A stretch of DNA of 49,686 nucleotides from an uncultured Bacteroidales bacterium (GTDB lineage Bacteria; Bacteroidota; Bacteroidia; Bacteroidales; FEN-979), in the NCBI GenBank assembly GCA_903929315.1, contig CAIYUC010000225.1:1-49686 (forward strand), in the 5' to 3' direction. Of this stretch, positions 33,728 through 42,796 are shown piece after piece. Each line of letters begins with the position of its first letter. Position 1 is the first letter of the stretch. Below the pieces are notes generated by a model. It saw only the letters and a list, made by a program, of their open reading frames with translations. It was not told where the DNA came from and ran no database searches. Both the position numbers and the translations under genes were made by a program.

Positions 33728-35458
33728 TTATAAAGGCCAGGTTTCATCAATATCCCAATTACCCCTGACCTCAATAGTTTTAGGGAAGTAAAATACTTCC
33801 TCAGGTTGTGTATGCTTTAAATATATGCCTGAATCCCACTGCCCGTTTTGATTCTGATCCAGGATTGCTTTTAATTTGTATTTCCCCGGGAATAAATAAT
33901 CAAACTGTATCTTACCGGGTTTGTCGATCATCCGCTCTTCCAGAATTTTCTCTTTTTCATCCAGCAACTGGATAATATAATTTCCGGGTTTATGATCCAT
34001 TGTAATATCGACTTTGAATGTACCGAAATCTTTTGTAGCCCTGGTTTTGAACTCGAAGACCAGGGAATCATTCGCAAGCTTATTAATGGAAATGAAGGTG
34101 GAATCCGGAATTATGACCCTGTAGCTCTGTTCTTCCTTCCATTTTTCTTTGATCTGGATCTTCCTCTTTACCGAATCGGGAAAGGACACCTTTGGTTTTA
34201 ACGTATCTTTCCCACTGATCAATATTATTTTCGAAAAGCTATAACTGGAAACTGGGTAGGAACAAGTGATTTCAAGATCGCTTTTGAACTGGTTCAACTT
34301 ATTTCCCCAGATATTCTGGGAAAGTTTTAAAGTTTCCGGTTTTTCGCTTTCTTTTTTCCCTGAGGATTTCTTCTTGCTTTTTGTTTTCAGATCGATGATT
34401 ACAGTATCAGTTTTGTTTCCGGTATCAGTAATTTTTAGGATAAGGGAATCTGTTGCCACTTTTATCAACCAAAGGAACACGGTATCCTTTTTCTTACTGA
34501 ATTCTTCCATCTCCCATTTCCCGTCCGGTGTGAAATTAATGGGTATAAATACCGGCTTTTTGGTGGGAAACTTGAATATTAATCTGACTTCCCCTTGCTG
34601 GACAAGATCGCTTCGTAATAGTTTTTGCGTCGAATCAACCTGCTCAAACAATCTCAGGAAATACGATGGAACATTTGAAAGGAGGCGACTGGTTGTATCT
34701 TTTTTCACCAGGGTATCTTTTTTATTGAGCGAATCCGGACTTTCAGGTAGTACATATGTACCTTTTGCAAGGCTGTCGCAGAAAGCGATTTTTTCGGTAG
34801 CAAGGTTATAGAGAAAGTCCCCGCTCATATCCTTCAGTGCAAAGAGCTTATAAAGCACATTTCTTATATTGTGAAAGATGAATTCCCCGTTTTCATTGGT
34901 TTTCGCCAAATAATAAGGCCGGACACAGTAGGGAAGGGAATCAAAAGGAAGGGTATCATTTTCATTTACATAAAGCATGGCATAAACATCCTTCTGGGGA
35001 GTAAGATTATAAGCATCAATGATTTTTCCCTGGAGAGTTAATGAATCGATGTATGCTCCTGTCGTGAAAACATAAATGAAATTATGCAGAATATTATTTT
35101 CCGTTAAATCTGAAATGGCTTCTCCAAACGTGATCGAATAAGTTGTATTTGTTTTCAGACTGTCGTTGAACTTTACAAGCAAGGATTTGGCATGTAATGA
35201 GAAATCTGTTTTTGGAAGTAACGGAGGTGAAATAGTAATCTGGTTCCTGACATCTTTGAGCTGTACAAATTCATCAAAGGTTATTTTAATTCTTCGGCTT
35301 TGGAAATGCGATGTCAGGTTAGGAGGCTCATATGCGATTATTTTCGGTGGATGGATGTCTTTAGGTCCTCCCTGGGGAGTAACGGGATTAGCACATCGGG
35401 TTAAGAAGATGGTAAGGAAGGGGATCAGTAAGAGAAAAATATTTTTTTTTAAAACCAC
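33728..35458 (-). CDS. Ig-like (SbsA/Big_5-type) domain lipoprotein
   Basis: Read from a GTG at 35458, the protein has 576 residues with a lipoprotein signal (KKNIFLLLIPFLTIFLTRC, Cys22) followed by ANPVTPQGGPKDIHPPKI, a well-known start of a Bacteroidota family with an N-terminal Big_5/SbsA Ig-like domain (about residues 40-140). Then come beta-rich segments, a Ser/Lys-rich linker (TKSKKKSSGKKESEK) near 360 and a C-terminal beta-sandwich. It is probably at the outer membrane; the role is unknown. The frame stays open upstream to 35779, but that part lies opposite yebC, so I reject it. The GTG is the only ordinary start near the signal peptide. Confidence 0.8.
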   Translation of the reverse strand: MVLKKNIFLLLIPFLTIFLTRCANPVTPQGGPKDIHPPKIIAYEPPNLTSHFQSRRIKITFDEFVQLKDVRNQITISPPLLPKTDFSLHAKSLLVKFNDSLKTNTTYSITFGEAISDLTENNILHNFIYVFTTGAYIDSLTLQGKIIDAYNLTPQKDVYAMLYVNENDTLPFDSLPYCVRPYYLAKTNENGEFIFHNIRNVLYKLFALKDMSGDFLYNLATEKIAFCDSLAKGTYVLPESPDSLNKKDTLVKKDTTSRLLSNVPSYFLRLFEQVDSTQKLLRSDLVQQGEVRLIFKFPTKKPVFIPINFTPDGKWEMEEFSKKKDTVFLWLIKVATDSLILKITDTGNKTDTVIIDLKTKSKKKSSGKKESEKPETLKLSQNIWGNKLNQFKSDLEITCSYPVSSYSFSKIILISGKDTLKPKVSFPDSVKRKIQIKEKWKEEQSYRVIIPDSTFISINKLANDSLVFEFKTRATKDFGTFKVDITMDHKPGNYIIQLLDEKEKILEERMIDKPGKIQFDYLFPGKYKLKAILDQNQNGQWDSGIYLKHTQPEEVFYFPKTIEVRGNWDIDETWPL

Positions 35459-35510
35459 ACCGAAAAAGATTAAGAGGAAAGTTTTTGTGCCATCAAATTT
35501 ACCAATCGTT

Positions 35511-35541
35511 TTTGGAAATGAAATTATTTTTTTTAATTTTA
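35511..35541 (+). promoter_or_regulatory. Candidate promoter of yebC
   Basis: TTTG (35511-35514), then 19 nt, then TAATTTTA (35534-35541), one base off TAnnTTTG. Spacing is right; the leader would be about 52 nt. Confidence 0.45.
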
Positions 35542-35597
35542 CGGTGAAATATTGTTTTTTAATGATAATAGTACTGTAAGAAGTAATTTTATCTGTT

Positions 35598-36338
35598 ATG
35601 TCAGGACACAATAAATGGTCAACCATTAAAAGGAAAAAAGGCGCTTTGGATGCCAAGAGGTCTAAAATATTTTCAAAGATCATTAAAGACATCACAATAG
35701 CGGTTAAAGAGAGTGGTGCTGATCCTGAGCATAATCCGCGCCTACGCTTATCCATTGCCAATGCTAAAGGGGCAAGCATGCCGAAAGAGACGATTCAGCG
35801 GGCGATTAATAAAGGCGCTGAAAAGGATGCAACGACATTGACGGAAACAACCTATGAAGGGAAAGGGCCACAGGGAATAGCAATCTTCGTGGAAGCCACC
35901 ACAGATAATGTTCAACGCACGGTAAGCAATATCCGTGCCTATTTCAATAAGCATGGCGGCGAAATGGTAAAGAACGGATCCCTGAATTACCTTTTTGACC
36001 GTAAAGGAGTTTTTGTCGTACCCTTGGGTGACATGAATGCCGATGAATTCGAAATGGATATAATTGATGCCGGTGCAGAAGATGTTGTATTGGAGGAAGG
36101 GATAATCACTATTACTACTGCGATGGAAGACTTCGGTAATATGATGAAAAAACTGGAACACCTGAAAATCGAGCCCGAAAGCGCTTTTCTTCAGAGAATT
36201 CCCAAAAGTACCGAAACCCTCGATATAGAATCAGCCAGGAAAGTTATGCGGTTAATCGATATTATTGAAGATGATGAAGATGTTCAGAATGTTTATCACA
36301 ATCTGACATTGACAGACGAAATGATGGATAATTTATAA
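35598..36338 (+). CDS. yebC: YebC/PmpR family protein
   Basis: The 246-residue protein begins MSGHNKWSTIKRKKGALDAK, the invariant YebC N-terminus, and contains RLSIANAKGASMPKETIQRA and YEGKGPQGIAIFVEA in order. Family members have been described as transcription regulators (PmpR) and more recently as ribosome-associated factors that relieve stalling at proline-rich stretches; sequence alone does not decide. It is divergent from the Ig-like lipoprotein gene and convergent with the response regulator. Confidence 0.95.
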   Translation: MSGHNKWSTIKRKKGALDAKRSKIFSKIIKDITIAVKESGADPEHNPRLRLSIANAKGASMPKETIQRAINKGAEKDATTLTETTYEGKGPQGIAIFVEATTDNVQRTVSNIRAYFNKHGGEMVKNGSLNYLFDRKGVFVVPLGDMNADEFEMDIIDAGAEDVVLEEGIITITTAMEDFGNMMKKLEHLKIEPESAFLQRIPKSTETLDIESARKVMRLIDIIEDDEDVQNVYHNLTLTDEMMDNL

Positions 36339-36416
36339 CAGAGCCCAAATTTCAAAGAAATCCAGCGGGGTCATCTGTTATCCGATAACTCCTTGATGTT
36401 CTAATCATTTTCCCTC

Positions 36417-37388
36417 TTATACTTCGCAGATATACTCGGTCAGGTTGATACTCTTGGTTAACCCGAGTTTTTTCCTCAACCGGATCCGGGATATTTCTGT
36501 GCTTGGTGCGGTGATCTTTAAAATATGCGAGATCTCTTTTGTGTTCAGGTTCATCCTCAGCAAGGCACAAAGTTTATGATCATTCGGTGTCAATTGAGGG
36601 AATTTTTTACGAAGACGTTCGAAAAAGCCCGGATAGATCTTTTCAAAATGTGCTTTGATCCTGTACCAATCATTGTCAAATTTGATGTTTTCATCGATGG
36701 TTTTAAGCACTTTTGCAATGTCCATCTTGTTGATGTTTTTCTCGGCTTTAAGCAGTCTGTTGATGTCTTTCCTTATCAAACCGATGATTTTGTTCTTTTG
36801 TGAAATAAAAATAGAGGAGGTGGCCAGTTCACGGTTAATGAGGTCCATTTCCATCTGGTGTTTTTGTTTCATCAGTTGGTTGACTCTTTGTTCTGCCCGG
36901 ATTCTTTCCTGTAACCTCAGATTTTTTTCTTTCTCGGCTTTTTTTCTTTGTTCTATTTCGTTCTTTAATTCCGAAATGATACGTTCATTTGTTATTTCAA
37001 GGTTTCTCTGGTAATTGGCAACTTCGATGGCCACCTTGATCTGGTCTATGTCTACCGGTTTGAAAAGGTATGCATAGGGTTTTAGCGCAAAGGATCTGGA
37101 AAATACTTCACTTTTATTAAGTGACGTTAAGAAGATAATCCCGCAGTTATAATTTTCCGTCAGGGTACGGGCCGCTTCAATACCATCCATTTTACCAGCC
37201 AGCTTAACGTCCATGATGACGATATCCGGTTCATTCTTATTATTGGCAAGGGCTGTTATATTCTCAACCGCTCCCTCACCTTTGGTATTCATTCCCAGAA
37301 CTTTATAGCCGGATTCCGTTAGTTTGGCTTTTAAATCGTGTGCTATAATTAATTCATCTTCAACAATATACAATGAAATTGATGCCAT
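36417..37388 (-). CDS. Response regulator with coiled coil and LuxR-like HTH
   Basis: The 323-residue protein has a receiver domain (residues 1-125; acidic pair Glu10/Asp11, phosphoacceptor Asp60 in IVIMDVKLAG, and YLFKPVD), a long charged coiled coil (about 130-190), a helical stretch, and a C-terminal helix-turn-helix (LTPNDHKLCALLRMNLNTKE, then SRIRLRKKLGL). This HTH arrangement occurs at the end of many Bacteroidota two-component and TPR regulators. No histidine kinase is adjacent, so it is an orphan in this window; its partner and targets are unknown. Confidence 0.88.
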   Translation of the reverse strand: MASISLYIVEDELIIAHDLKAKLTESGYKVLGMNTKGEGAVENITALANNKNEPDIVIMDVKLAGKMDGIEAARTLTENYNCGIIFLTSLNKSEVFSRSFALKPYAYLFKPVDIDQIKVAIEVANYQRNLEITNERIISELKNEIEQRKKAEKEKNLRLQERIRAEQRVNQLMKQKHQMEMDLINRELATSSIFISQKNKIIGLIRKDINRLLKAEKNINKMDIAKVLKTIDENIKFDNDWYRIKAHFEKIYPGFFERLRKKFPQLTPNDHKLCALLRMNLNTKEISHILKITAPSTEISRIRLRKKLGLTKSINLTEYICEV

Positions 37389-37776
37389 ATTTTTAATTAT
37401 TTTTGAAATTATTAATAGGATACTTTTTTACCGGTCATTGTGGATCTTAGCAGAAGCATTAGGGGTAAGATCTGTAATATTAGAAATGTTAGGGAAAACA
37501 AAGATAGGGAAATTTTTACGAATTTGATTACTAATTCTTAAATTTTTTTTTATTTCCTTAAGTATCCATCGAAACTCCTTAGTTTCGACTAATTTATCCT
37601 GATTCTGCAAACAAAATTATAGGAATAAAATCATTATGATAACTGCAATTTGTTATATAATTGTTCTATATTTTGAATTGTTAAAAGTATAAAAATTTTG
37701 TTCATTTTCGAAAAATATTAATATAAACCGTTAGATTTAATATTGTATTTTTGAAAATTCAATTCACATTTGTTGG
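37389..37776. other. AT-rich divergent gap between the response regulator and GH3 genes
   Basis: This 388-bp gap holds no convincing gene. It contains an exact -7 box on the minus strand (TAATTTTG, 37619-37612) that would give the response regulator a leader of over 200 nt. Within that leader is a perfect hairpin: tcgaaact (37569-37576) and agtttcga (37581-37588) around cctt. At the other end TATTTTTG (37746-37753), exact on the plus strand, lies 23 nt before the GH3 ATG. A 60-codon minus-strand frame at 37428-37610 resembles no known protein. Confidence 0.5.
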
Positions 37777-39300
37777 ATGGCACTGATCAATTCTGTACTT
37801 TCCTGGTTAATGAAGCAAAGGATTCATCAGATCGAGCTATTTATCAAGTATCCCTTTGAGGTTCAGTCGGACTGGCTAAAGAAGCTATTATCGACCGCAA
37901 AGAACACCGAATGGGGCAGAAAATATGATTATAAAACAATCGATTCTCCTGGGAAGTTTAAAGAACGGGTACCATTGAATGACTACGAATCTTTAAAACC
38001 CTTTATTGAAAGGTTAAGAAAAGGAGAACAAAATATTTTATGGCCTTCCGAAATTAAATGGTTTGCCAAATCTTCCGGAACGACCAGTGATAAGAGTAAA
38101 TTTATCCCGGTCAGCCAGGAAGCCCTGGAAGAATGCCATTACAAAGGAGGGAAAGATCTTCTATCCATCTATTGTAACAATCATCCTGATACTTTTTTAT
38201 TTGATGGTCGGGGGATTGCAATGGGTGGTAGCCACCATATTACGGAAGTCAATAATGAATCGTATTATTATGATGGCGATCTTTCCGCCATTATCATTCA
38301 GAACCTTCCATTATGGGTTGAATACAGGCGGACTCCAAATTTGACGATTGCCCTGATGGACGAATGGGAAAGTAAAATTGAAAAGATGGCAAGAGCTATC
38401 ATTCCTCATAATGTGACCAGTTGTTCAGGAGTGCCTTCGTGGACGCTGCTGTTATTTAACAGAGTTTTGGCCATTACAGGGAAATCCCACCTCCTGGAAG
38501 TCTGGCCAAATTTTGAACTTTTTATCCATGGTGGTGTAAACTTCCTTCCATACCGGGAACAATTTAACAGTCTTCTTCCGTCTGAAAAGGTGAACTACAT
38601 CGAAACATATAATGCATCGGAGGGCTTCTTTGGTATCCAGGACAGGGATGGATATGATGATATGCTTCTTATGCTTGATTATGGAATTTATTACGAATTT
38701 ATCCCGGCGGACCTGTTCGGACAGGAAAACCCGAAAACCCTTTCCCTTGCAGAAGTTGAGGCAGAAACAAATTATGTCATGGTGATATCAACCAATGCGG
38801 GATTGTGGCGAAATATCATAGGAGATACCATTAAATTTACCACTTTGAATCCTTACCGGATAAAAATCACCGGAAGAACAAAAAATTTCATCAACGCATT
38901 TGGTGAGGAATTGATCATCGATAATGCAGAAAAAGCACTCAATATTGCCTGTGAAAGAAGCCATGCAATTGTTGCGGAATATACAGCAGGCCCCATCTAC
39001 CTTAAAGAAGAGAAAAAAGGAGCGCATGAATGGCTGATCGAATTTGCAAAACCACCGGAAGATATTGAGTTTTTCACTAATACTTTTGATAATGCGCTCA
39101 AATCCATTAATTCCGATTATGAAGCTAAACGTTATCATGATATGATCCTGCAGGAACCCTTGATCCGGGTCCTGCCAGTGGATACTTTTTACAAATGGCT
39201 TAAGTCGAAAGGTCGTTTAGGCGGCCAATACAAAGTTCCAAGACTTTCCAACGACAGGAAATACGTGGAAGAAATTATGGAAATGATCAGGAAGGGATGA
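37777..39300 (+). CDS. GH3 family acyl-adenylating/amide synthetase-like protein
   Basis: The 507-residue protein belongs to the GH3 branch of the adenylate-forming (ANL) superfamily, named for plant auxin-amido synthetases. The ATP-binding motif SSGTTSDKSKFIPVS is near residues 105-119, TYNASEGFFGIQD near 277, and the C-terminal hinge region RIKITGRTKNFINAFGEE near 364. Bacterial GH3 proteins are common in Bacteroidota, but their acyl and amine substrates are not established. It may form a transcription unit of its own, since the next gene starts 145 bp later with its own -7 box. Confidence 0.9.
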   Translation: MALINSVLSWLMKQRIHQIELFIKYPFEVQSDWLKKLLSTAKNTEWGRKYDYKTIDSPGKFKERVPLNDYESLKPFIERLRKGEQNILWPSEIKWFAKSSGTTSDKSKFIPVSQEALEECHYKGGKDLLSIYCNNHPDTFLFDGRGIAMGGSHHITEVNNESYYYDGDLSAIIIQNLPLWVEYRRTPNLTIALMDEWESKIEKMARAIIPHNVTSCSGVPSWTLLLFNRVLAITGKSHLLEVWPNFELFIHGGVNFLPYREQFNSLLPSEKVNYIETYNASEGFFGIQDRDGYDDMLLMLDYGIYYEFIPADLFGQENPKTLSLAEVEAETNYVMVISTNAGLWRNIIGDTIKFTTLNPYRIKITGRTKNFINAFGEELIIDNAEKALNIACERSHAIVAEYTAGPIYLKEEKKGAHEWLIEFAKPPEDIEFFTNTFDNALKSINSDYEAKRYHDMILQEPLIRVLPVDTFYKWLKSKGRLGGQYKVPRLSNDRKYVEEIMEMIRKG

Positions 39301-39416
39301 TGAAACGGGGACTAACAAAGTAAAGCCCGGAATTTTGAGGAAGGGAAAAAGTGAATTCTATGAAGTCACAGGATGAATTTTTGAAATTTATTTTTTTATG
39401 TATTCAGTTTATTCAC

Positions 39417-39424
39417 TAAGTTTG
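39417..39424 (+). promoter_or_regulatory. Candidate -7 box (TAAGTTTG) for the deoxynucleoside kinase gene
   Basis: An exact TAnnTTTG match, 21 nt before the ATG at 39446; the upstream sequence is T-rich, without a clean TTTG. Confidence 0.45.
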
Positions 39425-39445
39425 AAGAATTAATTCCGAAGATCT

Positions 39446-40066
39446 ATGCACATCGCAGTCGCAGGAAATATAGGATCCGGGAAAACAACCCTGACGCGGT
39501 TACTTGCCAAACATTTTGGTTGGGAGCCCCATTTTGAAGATGTTGAATCGAATCCATATCTTAACAGTTTTTATGAAGAGATGCAACGATGGTCATTTAA
39601 TTTACAGATCTATTTTCTAAACAGTCGTTTCCGGAAGATCCTTCTGATCAGAAAATCCGGAAAGACAGTTATACAGGACAGAACCATCTATGAGGACGCT
39701 TATATTTTTGCACCCAATCTGCATTCGATGAATCTCATGAGCACCCGTGATTTTGATAATTATACTTCCTTGTTTGAATTGATAAATTCATTGATACCAT
39801 CACCGGATCTGTTAATATATTTGCGGGCAAGTGTTCCCACCTTAGTAAACCAGATTCAGAAAAGAGGAAGGGAATATGAAAGTGCCATTCGTCTGGATTA
39901 TCTGAAAGGGCTGAATGAACGATATGAAGAATGGATTGTCAATTATAACCTGGGTAAATCTCTCATTGTGGATGTCGATAACCTGAATATTGAAGAAAAC
40001 CCGGAACATCTGGGAATTGTGATTGAACGCATCAACGCCCAGTTACACGGACTGTTTAAAACATAA
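39446..40066 (+). CDS. Deoxynucleoside kinase
   Basis: The 206-residue protein starts with a P-loop, AVAGNIGSGKTTLTRLL (Walker A at residues 7-14), has the DRTIYEDAYIF substrate segment near 79 and the LID RGREYE near 136, all typical of the deoxyadenosine/deoxyguanosine kinase family. It phosphorylates deoxynucleosides for dNTP salvage; which base it prefers cannot be read from the motifs. kdsB starts 41 bp after its stop. Confidence 0.92.
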   Translation: MHIAVAGNIGSGKTTLTRLLAKHFGWEPHFEDVESNPYLNSFYEEMQRWSFNLQIYFLNSRFRKILLIRKSGKTVIQDRTIYEDAYIFAPNLHSMNLMSTRDFDNYTSLFELINSLIPSPDLLIYLRASVPTLVNQIQKRGREYESAIRLDYLKGLNERYEEWIVNYNLGKSLIVDVDNLNIEENPEHLGIVIERINAQLHGLFKT

Positions 40067-40106
40067 CCTTTTTGATACCCCAGTCACTGCGGGGCATACA
40101 TCAATA

Positions 40107-40859
40107 ATGAAAATCATCGGAATTATTCCTGCACGATATGCTTCCACCCGGTTTCCCGGAAAACCGTTGTGCATGATAGATGGTAAATCGATGATCCGGC
40201 GTGTATATGAACAGGCATCTGGGTGTTCTTTGCTTACTGATCTCCTTGTTGCCACGGATGATGAGCAGATCGAAAGGCATGTGAAAGATTTCGGAGGCCG
40301 GGTAATAATGACTTCCGGCCTGATCAGAAGCGGAACCGAAAGATGTAATGAAGTCATAAAAATGCTTTCTCAAAAAAATCATGAACAATATGACATTGTC
40401 ATAAATATTCAGGGAGATGAACCTTTTATTCATCCTTTACAGATTGCCCATATTGCCGGATGTTTTCAGGATCGCAATGTTACAATTGCAACACTGGTTA
40501 AAAAAATAATATCCGAAGAAGATTTGAAAGATCCGAATGTTGTTAAGGTACTCCTTGATAACCATTCCAGGGCGATCTATTTCAGCCGTGTTGCATTACC
40601 TTACCTCAGAGGGAAAGAAGATCAGAACAGGATCAACCTACATACTTTTTTTAAACATGTAGGGATCTATGGATATACTCCTGACATCCTGCATGAAATC
40701 ACCGGATTGGCTGTATCATCCCTTGAAAAAGCAGAATCGCTTGAACAACTCAGATGGATCGAGAACGGATATTCAATCTACGTTCGTGAGACTGAGTTCG
40801 AAAGCATTGCGATTGACACACCTGAAGATTTATTAAAAATTACTAACAGACCCGGATAA
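40107..40859 (+). CDS. kdsB: 3-deoxy-manno-octulosonate cytidylyltransferase KdsB
   Basis: From the ATG at 40107 this 250-residue enzyme couples KDO to CTP, giving CMP-KDO for lipopolysaccharide inner core. The nucleotide-binding start IIPARYASTRFPGKPL (residues 6-21), INIQGDEPFI near 98 and the KHVGIYGYTPDIL segment near 190 are all family landmarks. The longer frame from 40023 overlaps the kinase gene and adds 28 unrelated residues, so it is rejected. Its presence confirms a Gram-negative envelope with KDO-containing LPS. Confidence 0.96.
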   Translation: MKIIGIIPARYASTRFPGKPLCMIDGKSMIRRVYEQASGCSLLTDLLVATDDEQIERHVKDFGGRVIMTSGLIRSGTERCNEVIKMLSQKNHEQYDIVINIQGDEPFIHPLQIAHIAGCFQDRNVTIATLVKKIISEEDLKDPNVVKVLLDNHSRAIYFSRVALPYLRGKEDQNRINLHTFFKHVGIYGYTPDILHEITGLAVSSLEKAESLEQLRWIENGYSIYVRETEFESIAIDTPEDLLKITNRPG

Positions 40860-40952
40860 AGCAATCGATAATTTAATTATATTCGTCAATTCATCAGCAA
40901 TTGAAATCGGATATATTTTCTTGTTGGTTTCCAGCAGGATAAAAATGGATTT

Positions 40953-41942
40953 ATGAATATTGAACGATACATTTCAGATCTTTTATATGAGCACGATTGT
41001 GTTATTATTCCCGGTTTAGGAGGGTTTATAGGCAATTATACTCCAGCCCGGGTCAATCCTGTTCACCACACTTTTTTCCCTCCGTGCAAATCCTTATTAT
41101 TTAATATCAATCTGAAGCAAAATGATGGTTTGCTGGCCAACAGGATCGTACAGGATAAAATGATCCCTTACGAAGAGGCTATGCATTTTATCCGGTCATT
41201 CGTTAATCATTGCAATTCATTATTGAAGGAGGAGAAAAAAATCAGATTGGAGAACATCGGAACATTATACACGGACAATAGAGGAAACCTTCAATTTGAC
41301 CAGGATAAAGAGGTAAATTACCTGATGGAATCCTATGGATTAACATCTTTTATATCACTTCCGATCCAGCGTCATGGCATACACAAAGGGCTCGAAAAGA
41401 AAATTTCCAGCTATGTTATTCCTTCTTCCGGAAAAAAAAGGAGTTTTACGAAATCATTGAAATGGGCTGCATTTCTGGCACTTCCTATCGGTGCTGCCGT
41501 CCTTCTTGGCATCACCAATTTCGATACATTAAAGAACATACCTGTCAGTTATTCAGGGTTGCTGTATACCATAACATCTACTGTTTCTCCTCCTGTTCCT
41601 TCACCGAAAAAAGTGAAGATGAGCATTCAATCCTCCGGCCAGCCATTAGTTTCAACTTCCGATGAATCTCCTGTGCCTGAAATCCGGCCTGCCCGGATTG
41701 TCCCTCATGAAGTATCCAAACTTTTTGGGATCATTGTGGGCGCTTTTAAAATCTATGACAATGCTAAACGGCTTGTGGCCGATCTTCGTCAGCAAGGGCA
41801 TGATGCTTCAATTTTCGATGAAACCAAAACCGGTTTGTCCAGGGTAAGTATTCAGAATTTTCCGAATAGAGATGAAGCCTTAACAGCTTTGCTTATCATC
41901 CGTGCAGGTGAGTTTCCCACTGCATGGCTCCTTGAGAAATAA
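40953..41942 (+). CDS. HU-CCDC81/SPOR domain membrane protein
   Basis: The 329-residue protein has an N-terminal pair of HU-like CCDC81 domains (RYISDLLYEHDCVIIPGLGG onward, about residues 1-125), a basic stretch, one membrane helix (about 170-190, LKWAAFLALPIGAAVLLGI), a Ser/Pro-rich periplasmic linker and a C-terminal SPOR domain (about 255-329, FGIIVGAFKIYDNAKRLV). SPOR domains bind denuded peptidoglycan at the septum, and such HU/SPOR proteins are a Bacteroidota family thought to act in division. The exact function is unknown. trmB begins 11 bp after its stop. Confidence 0.9.
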   Translation: MNIERYISDLLYEHDCVIIPGLGGFIGNYTPARVNPVHHTFFPPCKSLLFNINLKQNDGLLANRIVQDKMIPYEEAMHFIRSFVNHCNSLLKEEKKIRLENIGTLYTDNRGNLQFDQDKEVNYLMESYGLTSFISLPIQRHGIHKGLEKKISSYVIPSSGKKRSFTKSLKWAAFLALPIGAAVLLGITNFDTLKNIPVSYSGLLYTITSTVSPPVPSPKKVKMSIQSSGQPLVSTSDESPVPEIRPARIVPHEVSKLFGIIVGAFKIYDNAKRLVADLRQQGHDASIFDETKTGLSRVSIQNFPNRDEALTALLIIRAGEFPTAWLLEK

Positions 41943-41952
41943 GAAATGCATT

Positions 41953-42621
41953 GTGCCAAAGAAGAAGTTGCTACATTTTCAGGAGAATCTTTCTTTTCCT
42001 CATTTGTTTCAGGCAAGATATCACGAATTGATCACAGATCATCATTTGCGGACCAAATGGAAGGAAGAGTTTTTCCGGAATAAAAATCCTATCATCCTTG
42101 AATTGGGTTGTGGAAAGGGAGAATATACGATTGGCCTTGCAGAAAAATCGCCGGACAAGAATTTTATCGGGATGGATATCAAAGGCGCACGTCTATGGCG
42201 GGGATGCAAGACTGTAGAAGAAAAACAAATGAAAAATGTTGCTTTTATCCGTTCACAGGTGGATCATATCGCTAAATTTTTTGGCAAGAATGAAGTTGAT
42301 GAAATATGGATAACCTTCCCGGATCCCCAACTTAAAAAAGACCATAAACGGCTGACAGCCCCGGTCTTCCTGGAAAAGTACAGGAACATCCTTGTACCAG
42401 GTGGGATTATACATTTAAAAACTGACAGTTACGATCTCTTCACTTATACCCTGGGAATCTTCAATCGCGACAACCATACTGTTTTGTTCGCGACGGATGA
42501 TCTTTATCATTTGAAAACGAATGAGGATGCGGGAACCATTCAAACTTATTACGAAAGGATATGGCTGGAAGAAGGGAAAAAGATATGTTATTTGAAATTT
42601 CAGCTTGAACCCCAGTTCTGA
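41953..42621 (+). CDS. trmB: tRNA (guanine-N7-)-methyltransferase TrmB
   Basis: The 222-residue SAM-dependent enzyme makes 7-methylguanosine at tRNA position 46. Motif I is ILELGCGKGEYTIGLA (about residues 49-64), and WITFPDPQLKKDHKRL near 121 is the TrmB catalytic signature. A GTG at 41953 gives the N-terminus PKKKLLHFQENLSFPHLFQ, which agrees with relatives; the longer ATG frame from 41902 would overlap the SPOR gene and adds foreign residues. Confidence 0.94.
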   Translation: MPKKKLLHFQENLSFPHLFQARYHELITDHHLRTKWKEEFFRNKNPIILELGCGKGEYTIGLAEKSPDKNFIGMDIKGARLWRGCKTVEEKQMKNVAFIRSQVDHIAKFFGKNEVDEIWITFPDPQLKKDHKRLTAPVFLEKYRNILVPGGIIHLKTDSYDLFTYTLGIFNRDNHTVLFATDDLYHLKTNEDAGTIQTYYERIWLEEGKKICYLKFQLEPQF

Positions 42622-42796
42622 CAGCATATTTTACATGTTTCTTCATCATCATTAAGTTTTATTCTGTCGCTTGACCGGTCAATGAAGTTATGTATTAGTT
42701 TTGTAACGGATTTACACTGATTCGCATAATTGGGAGTGCTGGGAACTACCAGGATAACGGGTTTTCCGATCCATGCGGTGAAGTATTTATGGTAAG
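42622..42796. promoter_or_regulatory. Promoter/leader region of the mevalonate operon
   Basis: TTG (42671-42673), then 22 nt, then TAGTTTTG (42696-42703), an exact -7 box, give a predicted start near 42708 and a leader of about 90 nt before fni. The whole gap is also open on the minus strand for about 63 codons, protein-like in composition but without a normal start codon (see findings). Confidence 0.5.

Noticed and set aside
35459-35779. N-terminal extension of the Ig-like lipoprotein antisense to yebC
   Set aside because: It overlaps the start of yebC, and the lipoprotein signal peptide begins only at about 35458.
37428-37610. 60-codon minus-strand frame starting MQNQDKLVETKEF upstream of the response regulator
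   Set aside because: No recognised family, no clear ribosome-binding context, AT-rich low-complexity composition; the frame is short enough to occur by chance.
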